The notes beneath the pieces are model-generated. The model was not told the DNA's origin, did no database searches, and saw only the letters and a program-made list of their open reading frames with translations. This document shows, piece by piece, positions 13,042 to 19,525 of a DNA stretch of 19,525 nt (position 1 is its first letter; every line of letters starts with the position of its first letter). Position numbers and translations under genes: made by a program. This stretch comes from UBA10003 sp964365025 (GTDB taxonomy: Bacteria; Patescibacteriota; Patescibacteriia; Magasanikbacterales; UBA10003). The stretch is from NCBI GenBank assembly GCA_964365025.1, contig CAYIOJ010000014.1, positions 1 to 19,525 of the forward strand, in the 5' to 3' direction.

Positions 13042-13178
13042 AGGCGGAGGTAATGTGATTTTTTGAAGCGAGGATGTGTTTGAGCCATGACGAGGCATTC
13101 TGCGATGGCTAAGGTAGAGAATGCCGAGTCTGGTGGCTCCGACCAAGTCGGAGCGAGTTTATCCTCGCGAAAAAAATT
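13042..13178. ncRNA. Candidate structured RNA or folded repeat element of unknown class
   Basis: The spacer between ybaB and recR has nested pairing. A closing stem GCGAGGAT/ATCCTCGC (13068-13075 with 13161-13168) is extended by ATTTTTT (13058-13064) with an A-run (13170-13176). Inside are GGCATTCT/AGAATGCC (13094-13101 with 13118-13125) and a perfect hairpin GCTCCGAC-caa-GTCGGAGC (13136-13154). AGCCAT (13083-13088) is complementary to ATGGCT (13105-13110) in the loop of the second helix, forming a possible H-type pseudoknot with loops of 5, 3 and 7 bases. The left 31 bases recur at 1-31. Strand is uncertain: pseudoknot loop lengths fit the plus strand slightly better, while a ybaB-recR transcript would contain the minus strand. 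It is not a tRNA, SRP RNA or a riboswitch that I recognise. Confidence 0.55.
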
Positions 13179-13197
13179 ACTTGCTGAGCCTTTTGTC

Positions 13198-13488
13198 CTA
13201 TAATCCGGGCATGTTCAGTCCGCCCTCTTTTTTGATTTTCTCCGCCATAACGCGTTGGGTTTTTTTGATTGCTTCGTTTGTTACTTCTTTTACGGCTTTT
13301 TCCAGCTTTTCTTTGTCAGCCAGCAGTTCCGTATCAATAGTTACCGATTCCACTGTCTGATTTCCATTCATGGTCATTTTAATTTTTCCCCAAGCGGCGC
13401 TGGCTTCCACTTTTTCATCAGCCAAAATGTTTTGCAAATTTTTGGCCTTGCTGCGCATGTCCCTGAATTGTTTGAGTTTGGCAAACAT
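13198..13488 (-). CDS. ybaB: YbaB/EbfC family nucleoid-associated protein
   Basis: The 96-residue product is a small dimeric DNA-binding protein. It shows the family pattern: an N-terminal coiled helix (KLKQFRDMRSKAKNLQNILA), a central beta part (GKIKMTMNGNQTVESVTID) and a C-terminal helix with ELLADKEKLEKAVKEVTNEA. It lies 14 bases after dnaB and before recR; ybaB-recR is a widely conserved pair, usually behind dnaX, which is absent here. No strong ribosome site is visible. Confidence 0.93.
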   Translation of the reverse strand: MFAKLKQFRDMRSKAKNLQNILADEKVEASAAWGKIKMTMNGNQTVESVTIDTELLADKEKLEKAVKEVTNEAIKKTQRVMAEKIKKEGGLNMPGL

Positions 13489-13502
13489 ATTTTTTAATAA
13501 TT

Positions 13503-14867
13503 TTACGCGGCATGTTCCAGATTTCTAAAACACGCCGATTCTTCTTCAAAAAATAAATTAATTTGTCCGGTGGGGCCGTTGCGGTGCTTGGCAATGTGGA
13601 TTTCCGCCAGGTGCCGTTCGTTGGGGGGTATATCTTCCATTTTGTATTTGCGATCGGCCGCTTTGCGATAAATAAACATCACCACGTCCGCGTCCTGCTC
13701 AATAGAGCCGGATTCGCGCAGATGCGCCAGGCGGGGTATGGCCGGTCCGGTCTGCATTTCCACGGCACGCGATAATTGGGACAGGGCCAAAACCGGTATG
13801 TTTAATTCGCGCGCCAATTGTTTGAGCGAACGGGTGATTTCGGCGATTTCCTGCACGCGATTTTCTACCTTGGTGCGCGATTCCATAAGTTGCAAATAAT
13901 CCACAATAATCAAACCCAATCCGTGTTCTGTCTGCAGGCGGCGCGATTTGGTGCGAATTTGAATGACTCCGTTCGTGGCCGAATCGTCAATAAAAATTGG
14001 CGCCTCGGACAGTATGCCCATGGCGCGGCCAATGCGGGAAAAATCATCGTCTTCGGCGCGTTCGCTCAAGCGGCCGGTGCGCATTTTCCACAAGCTCACG
14101 CCGGCTTCGGCGCAAAGCATTCTGTCCACTAATTCATCTTTGGACATTTCCAAGCTGAACACGCCGACCGGAATTTTTGACCTGATGGCCACTTGCCGCG
14201 CAATATCCAGGGCCAAGCTGGTTTTGCCAACACTCGGTCTCGCGGCCAAAACCACCAAATTTGATTTTTGCAATCCGGCCAATACATTGTCCAGCGCGCT
14301 AAAACCGGTGGGCACGCCGCGCAATTTGCCTTTTTCGCGATGCAATTCGTCAATGCGTTCAAATGCTTCGCTCAAGATATTGCGCAAAGGCAAAAAGGAC
14401 TGTTTTAAAAACGTTTGCGACACGCCAAACAGATGTTGTTCGGCTCTATCCAGAACCACGTCAATGTCTTCTTCTTCATTATACCCTAATTTGGCAATTT
14501 CCGATGACGCGCTCAAAAGGCGCCGGAGTGTAGCTTTTTTATGCGTGATTTGGGCGTAGTGAGCAACATTTGAAGCAGTGGGCACGGTATTGGCCAGCCC
14601 CATCAAATATGAACGGCCGCCGATTTCCTCTAATTTATGCAATTCTTCCAGACGATTGCCCATGCTTAAAATATCAATCGGTTCGTGCCGACCGTACAAA
14701 TCCAGCATTATTTCATAGACAATCCGGTTAGCGTCTTTGTAAAAATCCTCGGCAGTAATAATATCCGCCACTCTGATTATCGCGTCTTTATCAATCAAAA
14801 CAGAGCCCAGAAGCGAGGCTTCGGCTTCCAGATTTTGAGGTGGAATTTTAATAAGTTCGTCCGCCAT
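13503..14867 (-). CDS. dnaB: Replicative DNA helicase DnaB
   Basis: DnaB is the hexameric 5'-3' helicase of the replication fork. The 454-residue product has the N-terminal primase-interacting domain (PPQNLEAEASLLGS, residues 9-22), a linker helix, and a RecA-like domain with Walker A ARPSVGKTS (209-217), GVFSLEMS, LIIVDYLQLM (Walker B), LSQLSRAVE and the arginine-finger region RLAHLRESGSIEQDADVVMFIYR. ATG 14867 (MADELIKIPP) is chosen over an upstream in-frame ATG at 14951, because the promoter at 14897-14925 lies between them. No intein is present. It leads the dnaB-ybaB-recR unit. Confidence 0.97.
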   Translation of the reverse strand: MADELIKIPPQNLEAEASLLGSVLIDKDAIIRVADIITAEDFYKDANRIVYEIMLDLYGRHEPIDILSMGNRLEELHKLEEIGGRSYLMGLANTVPTASNVAHYAQITHKKATLRRLLSASSEIAKLGYNEEEDIDVVLDRAEQHLFGVSQTFLKQSFLPLRNILSEAFERIDELHREKGKLRGVPTGFSALDNVLAGLQKSNLVVLAARPSVGKTSLALDIARQVAIRSKIPVGVFSLEMSKDELVDRMLCAEAGVSLWKMRTGRLSERAEDDDFSRIGRAMGILSEAPIFIDDSATNGVIQIRTKSRRLQTEHGLGLIIVDYLQLMESRTKVENRVQEIAEITRSLKQLARELNIPVLALSQLSRAVEMQTGPAIPRLAHLRESGSIEQDADVVMFIYRKAADRKYKMEDIPPNERHLAEIHIAKHRNGPTGQINLFFEEESACFRNLEHAA

Positions 14868-14896
14868 AACTATTGTGGCAAGTTTATTGTGGTTCC

Positions 14897-14925
14897 ATTT
14901 TACATTTGCGGCAGAGGATAGGCAA
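14897..14925 (-). promoter_or_regulatory. dnaB promoter
   Basis: On the minus strand TTGCCT (14925-14920), 17 bases, then TAAAAT (14902-14897). Transcription would start near 14890, giving a leader of about 23 bases. A one-mismatch DnaA box, TTATCCACC (14944-14952), lies just upstream. Confidence 0.6.
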
Positions 14926-14955
14926 GAGGCGTTTATTGACATGTTATCCACCTAG

Positions 14956-14984
14956 TTGCCAGTATTTCAAATTTATATTACAAT
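14956..14984 (+). promoter_or_regulatory. Promoter for the GT-B protein / iron-sulfur gene set
   Basis: TTGCCA (14956-14961) and TACAAT (14979-14984) are separated by 17 bases. The start would be near 14991, 16 bases before ATG 15007; there is no Shine-Dalgarno site. Confidence 0.65.
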
Positions 14985-15006
14985 TAATGAATGAAATAAT
15001 TAAACT

Positions 15007-16350
15007 ATGCCAAAGAAACACAATCATAAAATATGGCTGGTGACAGTGGATATGGGTTATGGCCACCAGCGCGCCACTTTCCCTTTAAAACATTTGGCGC
15101 AGGGCGGAATTATCAGCGCCAACACTTATCGCGGAATTCCTGATAGCGACAAAAAAATCTGGGAAACCAGCCGTCATCTGTATGAATTTATTTCGCGCCT
15201 GACGCGCCTGCCCGTAGTCGGACAAAAGGCCTTTGATCTTTACGACCGCTTTCAAGCAATTCCGGAATTTTATCCCAAGCGCGATTTGTCCCAGCCGACT
15301 TTGCAATTAAAAGAAACTATGGCTCTGGTTAGGAGTAAAAATTGGGGCAAACATTTGATTGATAAATTGAATAAAAATCCGCGGCCGCTCATTACCAGTT
15401 TTTTTGCCGTGGCTTTCATGGCCGAGCAATTCGGATACAAAGGGGAAATTTATTGTATTATCTGCGACGCGGACATCGCGCGCGTTTGGGCGGATTTAAA
15501 ACCGCAAAACAGCCGCATCAACTATTTCGCTCCTTGCTATCGCGTGGTGGAGAGGCTGAAACTTTACGGCGTGCGGCCGGAGAAAATTTTTCTGACCGGT
15601 TTTCCTTTGCCAAAAGAAAATCTTGGCGGAGAAAATTTAAGCGCCCTGCGTCATGATTTGGGACATCGCCTGTTCAATCTTGATCCGGCCGGGCATTATT
15701 TAAAAAGATACCATCAAAATGTTAAAGAGTATCTAAAAATTAAAAATCTGCCTAAAAAACATAACCATCAATTTACCATCACTTTCGCTGTCGGCGGCGC
15801 CGGCGCGCAAAGAGAAATAGGCGCGAAAATGTTGAAAAGCTTGAAACAAAAAGTGGAGGAAAACGCGATTAGAATCAATCTAATCGCCGGCACGCACGCT
15901 GATGTCCACGAATATTTTAAAAAAGCTGTGGCTGAGGCCGGTTTATCGCGTCATTTGGGCAAAACCATCAGAATACTTTTTCAAAAGGACAAAACAAGTT
16001 ATTTCGCGGAATTTAATGATTGGCTGCGCACTACTGATGTGCTCTGGACCAAACCGAGCGAGTTGTCATTTTATCCGGCTTTAGGCATTCCGATTATTAT
16101 GGCGCCGCCCATCGGTTCGCAGGAAAAATTCAACCGCCTGTGGCTCAAAACCATTGGCGCGGGCATTTCGCAAAACGATCCGCGCTACACCGCCGAATGG
16201 CTTTTTGATTGGTTGCAATCCGGCTGGCTGGCGCAAGCCGCCATGCGCGGATTTGTTGAAGCACCGCGCTTCGGCACCTACAACATAGAAAAAATACTCG
16301 CGCACAAACCGAAAGAAACTCAGGAAATTAAAACTTTAATGCAATACTAA
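15007..16350 (+). CDS. Putative GT-B fold glycosyltransferase-like protein (MurG/MGDG-synthase-like)
   Basis: The 447-residue soluble protein starts with VTVDMGYGHQRA (12-23), like the glycine/histidine nucleotide loop of MGDG synthase and MurG-type (GT28) enzymes. A C-terminal stretch at about 346-385 (WTKPSELSFYPALGIPIIM, then GSQEKFN and GAG) follows the sugar-nucleotide-binding pattern of that clan, in which TKPGG, P-I-x-x-QE and N are usual. In between are a FAVGGAGAQ turn and an AGTHADV segment, as in GT-B C-terminal halves. I recall related proteins as conserved in Patescibacteria, but the substrate is unknown. It heads the plus-strand set, 2 bases before the exonuclease gene. A non-catalytic role is possible, since the canonical glycine pair after TKP is SE. 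Confidence 0.65.
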   Translation: MPKKHNHKIWLVTVDMGYGHQRATFPLKHLAQGGIISANTYRGIPDSDKKIWETSRHLYEFISRLTRLPVVGQKAFDLYDRFQAIPEFYPKRDLSQPTLQLKETMALVRSKNWGKHLIDKLNKNPRPLITSFFAVAFMAEQFGYKGEIYCIICDADIARVWADLKPQNSRINYFAPCYRVVERLKLYGVRPEKIFLTGFPLPKENLGGENLSALRHDLGHRLFNLDPAGHYLKRYHQNVKEYLKIKNLPKKHNHQFTITFAVGGAGAQREIGAKMLKSLKQKVEENAIRINLIAGTHADVHEYFKKAVAEAGLSRHLGKTIRILFQKDKTSYFAEFNDWLRTTDVLWTKPSELSFYPALGIPIIMAPPIGSQEKFNRLWLKTIGAGISQNDPRYTAEWLFDWLQSGWLAQAAMRGFVEAPRFGTYNIEKILAHKPKETQEIKTLMQY

Positions 16351-16352
16351 AT

Positions 16353-16943
16353 ATGTCCGAGATTGTTATTGACATTGAGACGCAAAATACTTTCGCCGAT
16401 TTTGGCCCGCACCGCTTTCCTGAATTGAAAGTTTCGGTGGCGGTGATTTATGATTACGCCAATGATAAATTTTTGACTTTTCGCGAAGAACAGCTGAAAG
16501 ATATGTGGCCGTTTTTGGAACGAGCCGACCGCGTTATCGGCTATAATTCGCGGCATTTTGATTTAACAGTTTTGAATAATTATTATAGCGGGGACCTGAC
16601 CAAGTTGCCACAACTGGATATGCTGGAAGAAATAAAAAAGGCGCTGGGATTTCGTCTGAAACTGAATGACGTGGCCAAGGCGACTTTGGGTGTTGAAAAA
16701 TCAGGGCACGGCCTAGACGCGATTGAATGGTTTAAAACAGGGGAGTGGGATAAAATTGAAAAATATTGCGCGGATGACGTGCGTATCACGCGCGATCTGT
16801 ATGAATTTGGTAAAAAAAATAGGCAACTGTTTTTTACCGAGCTTTCCAGCGGCAAAACGCGGCCGTTTCCGGTGAATTTCACGCCGCCGGTCAAAACGCC
16901 GGTGGAAGAAAGGCATAATATCAATCTGACTTTGCCGTTTTAG
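16353..16943 (+). CDS. DEDD-type 3'-5' exonuclease-like protein (RNase H fold)
   Basis: The 196-residue protein has the three DnaQ-like motifs: ExoI VIDIETQ with D7 and E9, ExoII GYNSRHFDLTVL with D70, and ExoIII YCADDVRITRDLYEF with Y138 and D142 (the Y-x3-D form). Members of this RNase H-like group (for example the YprB type) degrade nucleic acids from the 3' end. The acidic set is complete, so activity is plausible; the choice of DNA or RNA is unknown. It starts 2 bases after the GT-B gene and is probably cotranscribed with it. Confidence 0.82.
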   Translation: MSEIVIDIETQNTFADFGPHRFPELKVSVAVIYDYANDKFLTFREEQLKDMWPFLERADRVIGYNSRHFDLTVLNNYYSGDLTKLPQLDMLEEIKKALGFRLKLNDVAKATLGVEKSGHGLDAIEWFKTGEWDKIEKYCADDVRITRDLYEFGKKNRQLFFTELSSGKTRPFPVNFTPPVKTPVEERHNINLTLPF

Positions 16944-16951
16944 ATTTAAAA

Positions 16952-16994
16952 TGTTATTTTGAGTTCCGTTGCTTCGGGGCGAGGCGAAGAATCT
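16952..16994 (+). repeat. Degenerate GTCATTCTGAG...GAAGAATCT repeat before iscS
   Basis: The stretch starts GTTATTTTGAG and ends GCGAAGAATCT, a degraded relative of 6158-6188 in which two bases of the GTCATTCTGAG end have changed. It fills nearly the whole spacer between the exonuclease gene and iscS and stops 3 bases before the iscS ATG. Confidence 0.5.
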
Positions 16995-16997
16995 TTT

Positions 16998-18221
16998 ATG
17001 AAACAAATCTATTTAGACCACGCGGCGACGACTCCGTTGAACAAATTGGTACTGAAAAAAATGATGCCCTATCTGCAGGAGGAATACGGCAATCCTTCGG
17101 CCTTGTATAATCTGGGCCGGCGTTCGCTCAAAGCCGTGAACGAAGCCAGAAAAACAGTAGCTGATATTTTGGCGAGCGCGCCTAACGAAATTATTTTCAC
17201 TGCCGGCGGCACGGAATCGGATAATCTGGCTGTTTTGGGCGTGGCCCGAGCCAACCGCACGGCCGGGAATCACATTATTACTACAAAAATTGAACATCAT
17301 GCCGTGTTGCACGCCTGTAAACAACTGGAAAAAGAGGGTTTTGTTGTCACTTATCTCAAGCCTGATAAAGGGGGGATTATCACCGCGGAACAAGTTATCG
17401 CCGCCATAAAGCCGGAGACAATTTTAGTAACGATAATGTATGCCAATAATGAAATCGGCACGATTGAGCCCATAGCGGAAATCGGTAAGGCGCTTTTGAA
17501 ATATAATGCCGCGCAACGGATGGGTAAACAGCGGGTGCTTTTTCATACCGATGCCTGCCAAGCGGCCGGAACATTGGATTTAAATATCAATCGCTTGCAC
17601 ACGAATTTACTTACTTTAAATGGCAGTAAAATTTACGGGCCCAAAGGCATCGGAGTTTTGTATAAGAAAAAAGATGTGAAAATTCAGCCATTGATTTTTG
17701 GCGGCGGGCAGGAATTAGGTCTGCGCGCCGGAACGGAAAATGTGGCGGGCATTGTCGGGCTATCCGAAGCTCTACAGCTGGCACAGAATGATAAGGAAAA
17801 AGAAAACGCGCGTCTGACCACCTTGCGCGAGTATTTTTGGCAGGAATTGATAAAAAAAATAGATAATATCAAACTCAACGGTCACGCTGAAAAACGCTTG
17901 CCAAACAATTTAAATGTTAGTATTCTAAATGTGGAAGGCGAGGCGATGTTGCTATATATGGATGAAAAGGGGATTCAGGCCGCCACCGGCTCGGCCTGCA
18001 CTTCGCAGTCATTGGAGCCGTCGCATGTGTTGTTGTCCATAGGCCTGCCGTATGAAATGGCGCACGGTTCTCTGCGCTTTACTCTGGGGCACGAGACTAC
18101 CAAAGCGGATATTGATTATGTATTGAAAACTTTGCCGGAAATCGTGGCCAAATTGCGCGAGATTTCCCCGGTGCATTTGGGCTTGACTGATGACGGTAAA
18201 AAACACCCAAAATATAAATAA
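16998..18221 (+). CDS. iscS: Cysteine desulfurase (IscS/NifS family)
   Basis: This PLP enzyme converts cysteine to alanine and passes sulfur to iron-sulfur scaffolds. The 407-residue product starts IYLDHAATTPLN and has EYGNPSALYNLGR, TAGGTESDNLAV, TKIEHHAVLH, HTDACQAAG, the PLP lysine K211 in NGSKIYGPKGIG, GGGQELGLRAGTEN and the active-site cysteine C334 in ATGSACTS. The residue before K211 is Ser rather than the usual His. ATG 16998 is used because upstream codons come from a repeat. It is followed after one base by the NifU-like scaffold gene. Confidence 0.96.
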   Translation: MKQIYLDHAATTPLNKLVLKKMMPYLQEEYGNPSALYNLGRRSLKAVNEARKTVADILASAPNEIIFTAGGTESDNLAVLGVARANRTAGNHIITTKIEHHAVLHACKQLEKEGFVVTYLKPDKGGIITAEQVIAAIKPETILVTIMYANNEIGTIEPIAEIGKALLKYNAAQRMGKQRVLFHTDACQAAGTLDLNINRLHTNLLTLNGSKIYGPKGIGVLYKKKDVKIQPLIFGGGQELGLRAGTENVAGIVGLSEALQLAQNDKEKENARLTTLREYFWQELIKKIDNIKLNGHAEKRLPNNLNVSILNVEGEAMLLYMDEKGIQAATGSACTSQSLEPSHVLLSIGLPYEMAHGSLRFTLGHETTKADIDYVLKTLPEIVAKLREISPVHLGLTDDGKKHPKYK

Positions 18222-18222
18222 T

Positions 18223-18882
18223 ATGTCTGATAGTCCATATACATTTGACGGCGTTACATCCGGAGGTGACCCTTGGTATTATTCTGATATTGTCAAGGAG
18301 CATTTTTTCAATCCGAAAAATTTTCTCAAAACCGATGAAGAGGCGACTTTCAAGTTTGATGGCTTGGGCCGCGTGGGCTCGCCGGCTTGCGGAGATGAAA
18401 TGGTAATGTGGATACAAGTGGATTACACGGCGGATAAAATCGTGGATTGCCGCTGGCGCACTTTTGGCTGTGGTTCGGCGATCGCCTCCACATCAATGCT
18501 TTCTGAAATGGTGAAAGAAAATGGCGGAATAAAAATTGACGAGGCGCTGAAAATCAAGCCGCAAGATATTATGACCCGTTTGGGCGGCTTGCCGGACCGA
18601 AAAATTCACTGTTCAGTATTGGGCGACAAAGCATTGCGCGCGGCCATTAATGACTATTTTCACAAATCCGGCCAACATGAACGGGTGATAACGGAAGGTG
18701 GCAAAATTATTGACCCAATTTTAAAAATTACCGACCATGATATTGAACAGGCAGTGCTGGACGGCGCGCAAACGCTGGAGGAGGTGCAGGCCAAATTGAA
18801 AGTGGGCGCTGGTTCGCCAGAAGCGATTCCGGAGATTGAAGAGCTGATTAAGTTTTACAAAGAAAAATATTTTGGAATTTAA
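18223..18882 (+). CDS. NifU/IscU-like iron-sulfur scaffold with degenerate BFD-like tail
   Basis: The 219-residue protein is a scaffold on which [Fe-S] clusters are built. Its IscU domain keeps all ligands: C56 and D58 in GSPACGDEM, C83 in RTFGCGSAIAS, and C130 in KIHCSVLGDKAL. An N-terminal extension of about 18 residues precedes the usual start. The C-terminal 163-213 region (ILKITDHDIEQAV, TLEEVQAKLKVGAGS, IPEIEELI) follows the order of the BFD [2Fe-2S] domain in the middle of NifU, but both the CxC and CxxC pairs are gone, so it should not hold a cluster. The NifU C-terminal thioredoxin-like domain is absent. The gene directly follows iscS. Confidence 0.9.
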   Translation: MSDSPYTFDGVTSGGDPWYYSDIVKEHFFNPKNFLKTDEEATFKFDGLGRVGSPACGDEMVMWIQVDYTADKIVDCRWRTFGCGSAIASTSMLSEMVKENGGIKIDEALKIKPQDIMTRLGGLPDRKIHCSVLGDKALRAAINDYFHKSGQHERVITEGGKIIDPILKITDHDIEQAVLDGAQTLEEVQAKLKVGAGSPEAIPEIEELIKFYKEKYFGI

Positions 18883-18891
18883 CAACACGCG

Positions 18892-18936
18892 GTCATTCCC
18901 GCGAAAGCTTGCCTACCGGCAGACAGGCGGGAATCT
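18892..18936 (+). repeat. GTCATTCCCGCGAAAGC...GCGGGAATCT palindromic repeat with nested unit
   Basis: ATTCCCGC and GCGGGAAT form inverted ends; between them lies GCCTACCGGCAGACAGGC, related to the nested palindrome in the recJ repeat. The repeat fills the spacer between the scaffold and ferredoxin genes. As RNA it would be a stable stem that could shield or attenuate the distal ferredoxin message. Confidence 0.65.
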
Positions 18937-18942
18937 AAAAAT

Positions 18943-19131
18943 ATGAACATTATCATTGACAAAGAAAAATGCATCGGCTGCGGCACATGCATAGCACTCG
19001 CTCCCGGCTCTTACAAATGGAGCGAGGATAATCTGAAAGCCGAGCCGATTTTGCCGCCGGGCGATGAGCCACAAGTAGTCAAAGACGCGGCCAGCGCCTG
19101 CCCGACTTTGGCGATAGTGGTGGAGGAATAA
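18943..19131 (+). CDS. Small [4Fe-4S] ferredoxin
   Basis: The 62-residue product has C-x2-C-x2-C at C10, C13, C16 (KCIGCGTCIALAP) and a distal cysteine in SACPTLAI, the four ligands of a single-cluster ferredoxin; the second-cluster cysteines are absent. It is acidic, as expected for a small electron carrier. It follows iscS and the scaffold gene, so it may deliver electrons during cluster assembly, as the Fdx of isc operons does, although that one is usually [2Fe-2S]. It is separated from the scaffold gene by a repeat and has no visible Shine-Dalgarno site. Confidence 0.92.
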   Translation: MNIIIDKEKCIGCGTCIALAPGSYKWSEDNLKAEPILPPGDEPQVVKDAASACPTLAIVVEE

Positions 19132-19265
19132 TTCCATATAACCTACAAATTTCCGTATATTAAATTCCGGAATTCCACATATCCGCCGCCCATTATATGA
19201 AATAGCGAAAAACTTTTTCTTTCAGAAAAAATACTCGGCCATTTTTATTTTTTACCTTAAACATT

Positions 19266-19475
19266 ATGGATATTGAAAAATTTTTACCACAAAAAACTGA
19301 ACCAAAAATCAGGCTTTCGACAAGGATTCTACCCCCAAGAGACGACTGCTTTAATCGTGATATGAGTTATCAGCAAACAACAATGCAATCGGACGAGGAA
19401 CGGCAAAGATCCCAAAAGGTAACTGAGCTAGCAAGAGAAGTTGGCGAAAAACGCGAACGCTTTTGGAATATGTAA
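19266..19475 (+). CDS. Hypothetical 69-residue protein
   Basis: The frame encodes a charged, soluble-looking product (MDIEKFLPQKTEP near the start, a Glu/Arg/Lys-rich helical C-terminal half from about 42) with no membrane segment or recognised motif. No clear promoter or Shine-Dalgarno site is visible in the 134-bp spacer before it, which holds a 12-bp palindrome AATTCCGGAATT (19163-19174) and a weak TTTTTCT/AGAAAAA hairpin. The gene ends 2 bases before a possible insertion-element end, so the original gene may have been longer and truncated. Confidence 0.4.
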   Translation: MDIEKFLPQKTEPKIRLSTRILPPRDDCFNRDMSYQQTTMQSDEERQRSQKVTELAREVGEKRERFWNM

Positions 19476-19477
19476 GG

Positions 19478-19525
19478 TGGACCCCGTCGTCAAGACAAAT
19501 ATGGGGATAAGTTAAGGACACTTTT
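19478..19525 (+). mobile_element. Possible left end of an IS3-like insertion sequence (partial)
   Basis: From TGGACCCCGTCGTCAAGAC to AAGTTAAGGACACTTTT at the window end, the sequence resembles the terminal region of IS3-family elements, where a transposase gene would begin within a few bases after the window. This is from memory of such ends, with no transposase in view. Confidence 0.35.

Noticed and set aside
13068..13168. tRNA-like gene (7-bp GCGAGGA/TCCTCGC acceptor and a GGCTAAGGTAGAG D-arm-like stretch)
   Set aside because: There is no T-arm with TTC, no 7-base anticodon loop, and the 3-base-loop hairpin does not fit on either strand.
19163..19174. AATTCCGGAATT palindrome as an operator or terminator
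   Set aside because: It is a single 12-bp palindrome without a T-run or a second copy; it may be chance.
1..19525. CRISPR array, defence island or prophage
   Set aside because: No regularly spaced direct repeats, cas genes or phage structural genes are visible; the repeats seen are palindromic and dispersed.

Overview
This window looks like a chromosome segment of a Candidate Phyla Radiation (Patescibacteria, Parcubacteria-like) bacterium. The reasons are compact single-copy housekeeping genes, tiny spacers, mostly AT-leaning codons, few strong Shine-Dalgarno sites, a heavily reduced dcw cluster, and palindromic repeats that run in frame through essential genes. TGA is used as a stop (recJ, the GIY-YIG gene), so this is not a UGA-recoding lineage. 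The phylum call is inference; no rRNA is present.

Layout. Positions 15-6867 are mostly minus strand: recJ, a 31-aa membrane peptide, a GIY-YIG nuclease gene enclosed by repeat arms, then the unit [membrane-anchored unknown protein - murJ - lepA]. A plus-strand, GC-rich 26-aa mini-gene with its own promoter and terminator sits at 1878-2147. From 6892 the plus strand carries a beta-CASP metallo-beta-lactamase RNase and a second GC-rich stand-alone membrane-protein gene (8319-8751). The dcw remnant follows: mraZ - rsmH - ftsL-like, with MraZ operator repeats. Then come a WecA-type phosphoglycosyl transferase, a DUF192 protein and rplU, closed by a strong bidirectional terminator. On the minus strand dnaB - ybaB - recR form a replication/recombination unit, with an unusual structured element between ybaB and recR. 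A divergent plus-strand set starts at 15007: a MurG/MGDG-synthase-like GT-B protein, a DEDD exonuclease-like protein, iscS, a NifU-like scaffold and a [4Fe-4S] ferredoxin. The last three form an iron-sulfur assembly unit. A 69-aa unknown gene and the possible edge of an IS element end the window.

The most unusual content is repeat biology. (1) One palindromic family occurs in frame inside recJ and lepA and also brackets a GIY-YIG nuclease gene exactly, which suggests a nuclease-linked mobile repeat system. (2) An element of about 120-135 bp with a closing stem, a possible H-type pseudoknot and a perfect hairpin lies between ybaB and recR; its edge recurs (30 of 31 bases) at the extreme left of the window, where it supplies the recJ stop codon. 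(3) Two stand-alone small genes have GC-rich third positions and canonical Shine-Dalgarno sites, unlike everything around them. (4) The NifU-like scaffold carries a tail resembling the BFD [2Fe-2S] domain with all cysteines gone.

No tRNA, rRNA or CRISPR array was seen. No gene-free stretch exceeds about 170 bases.
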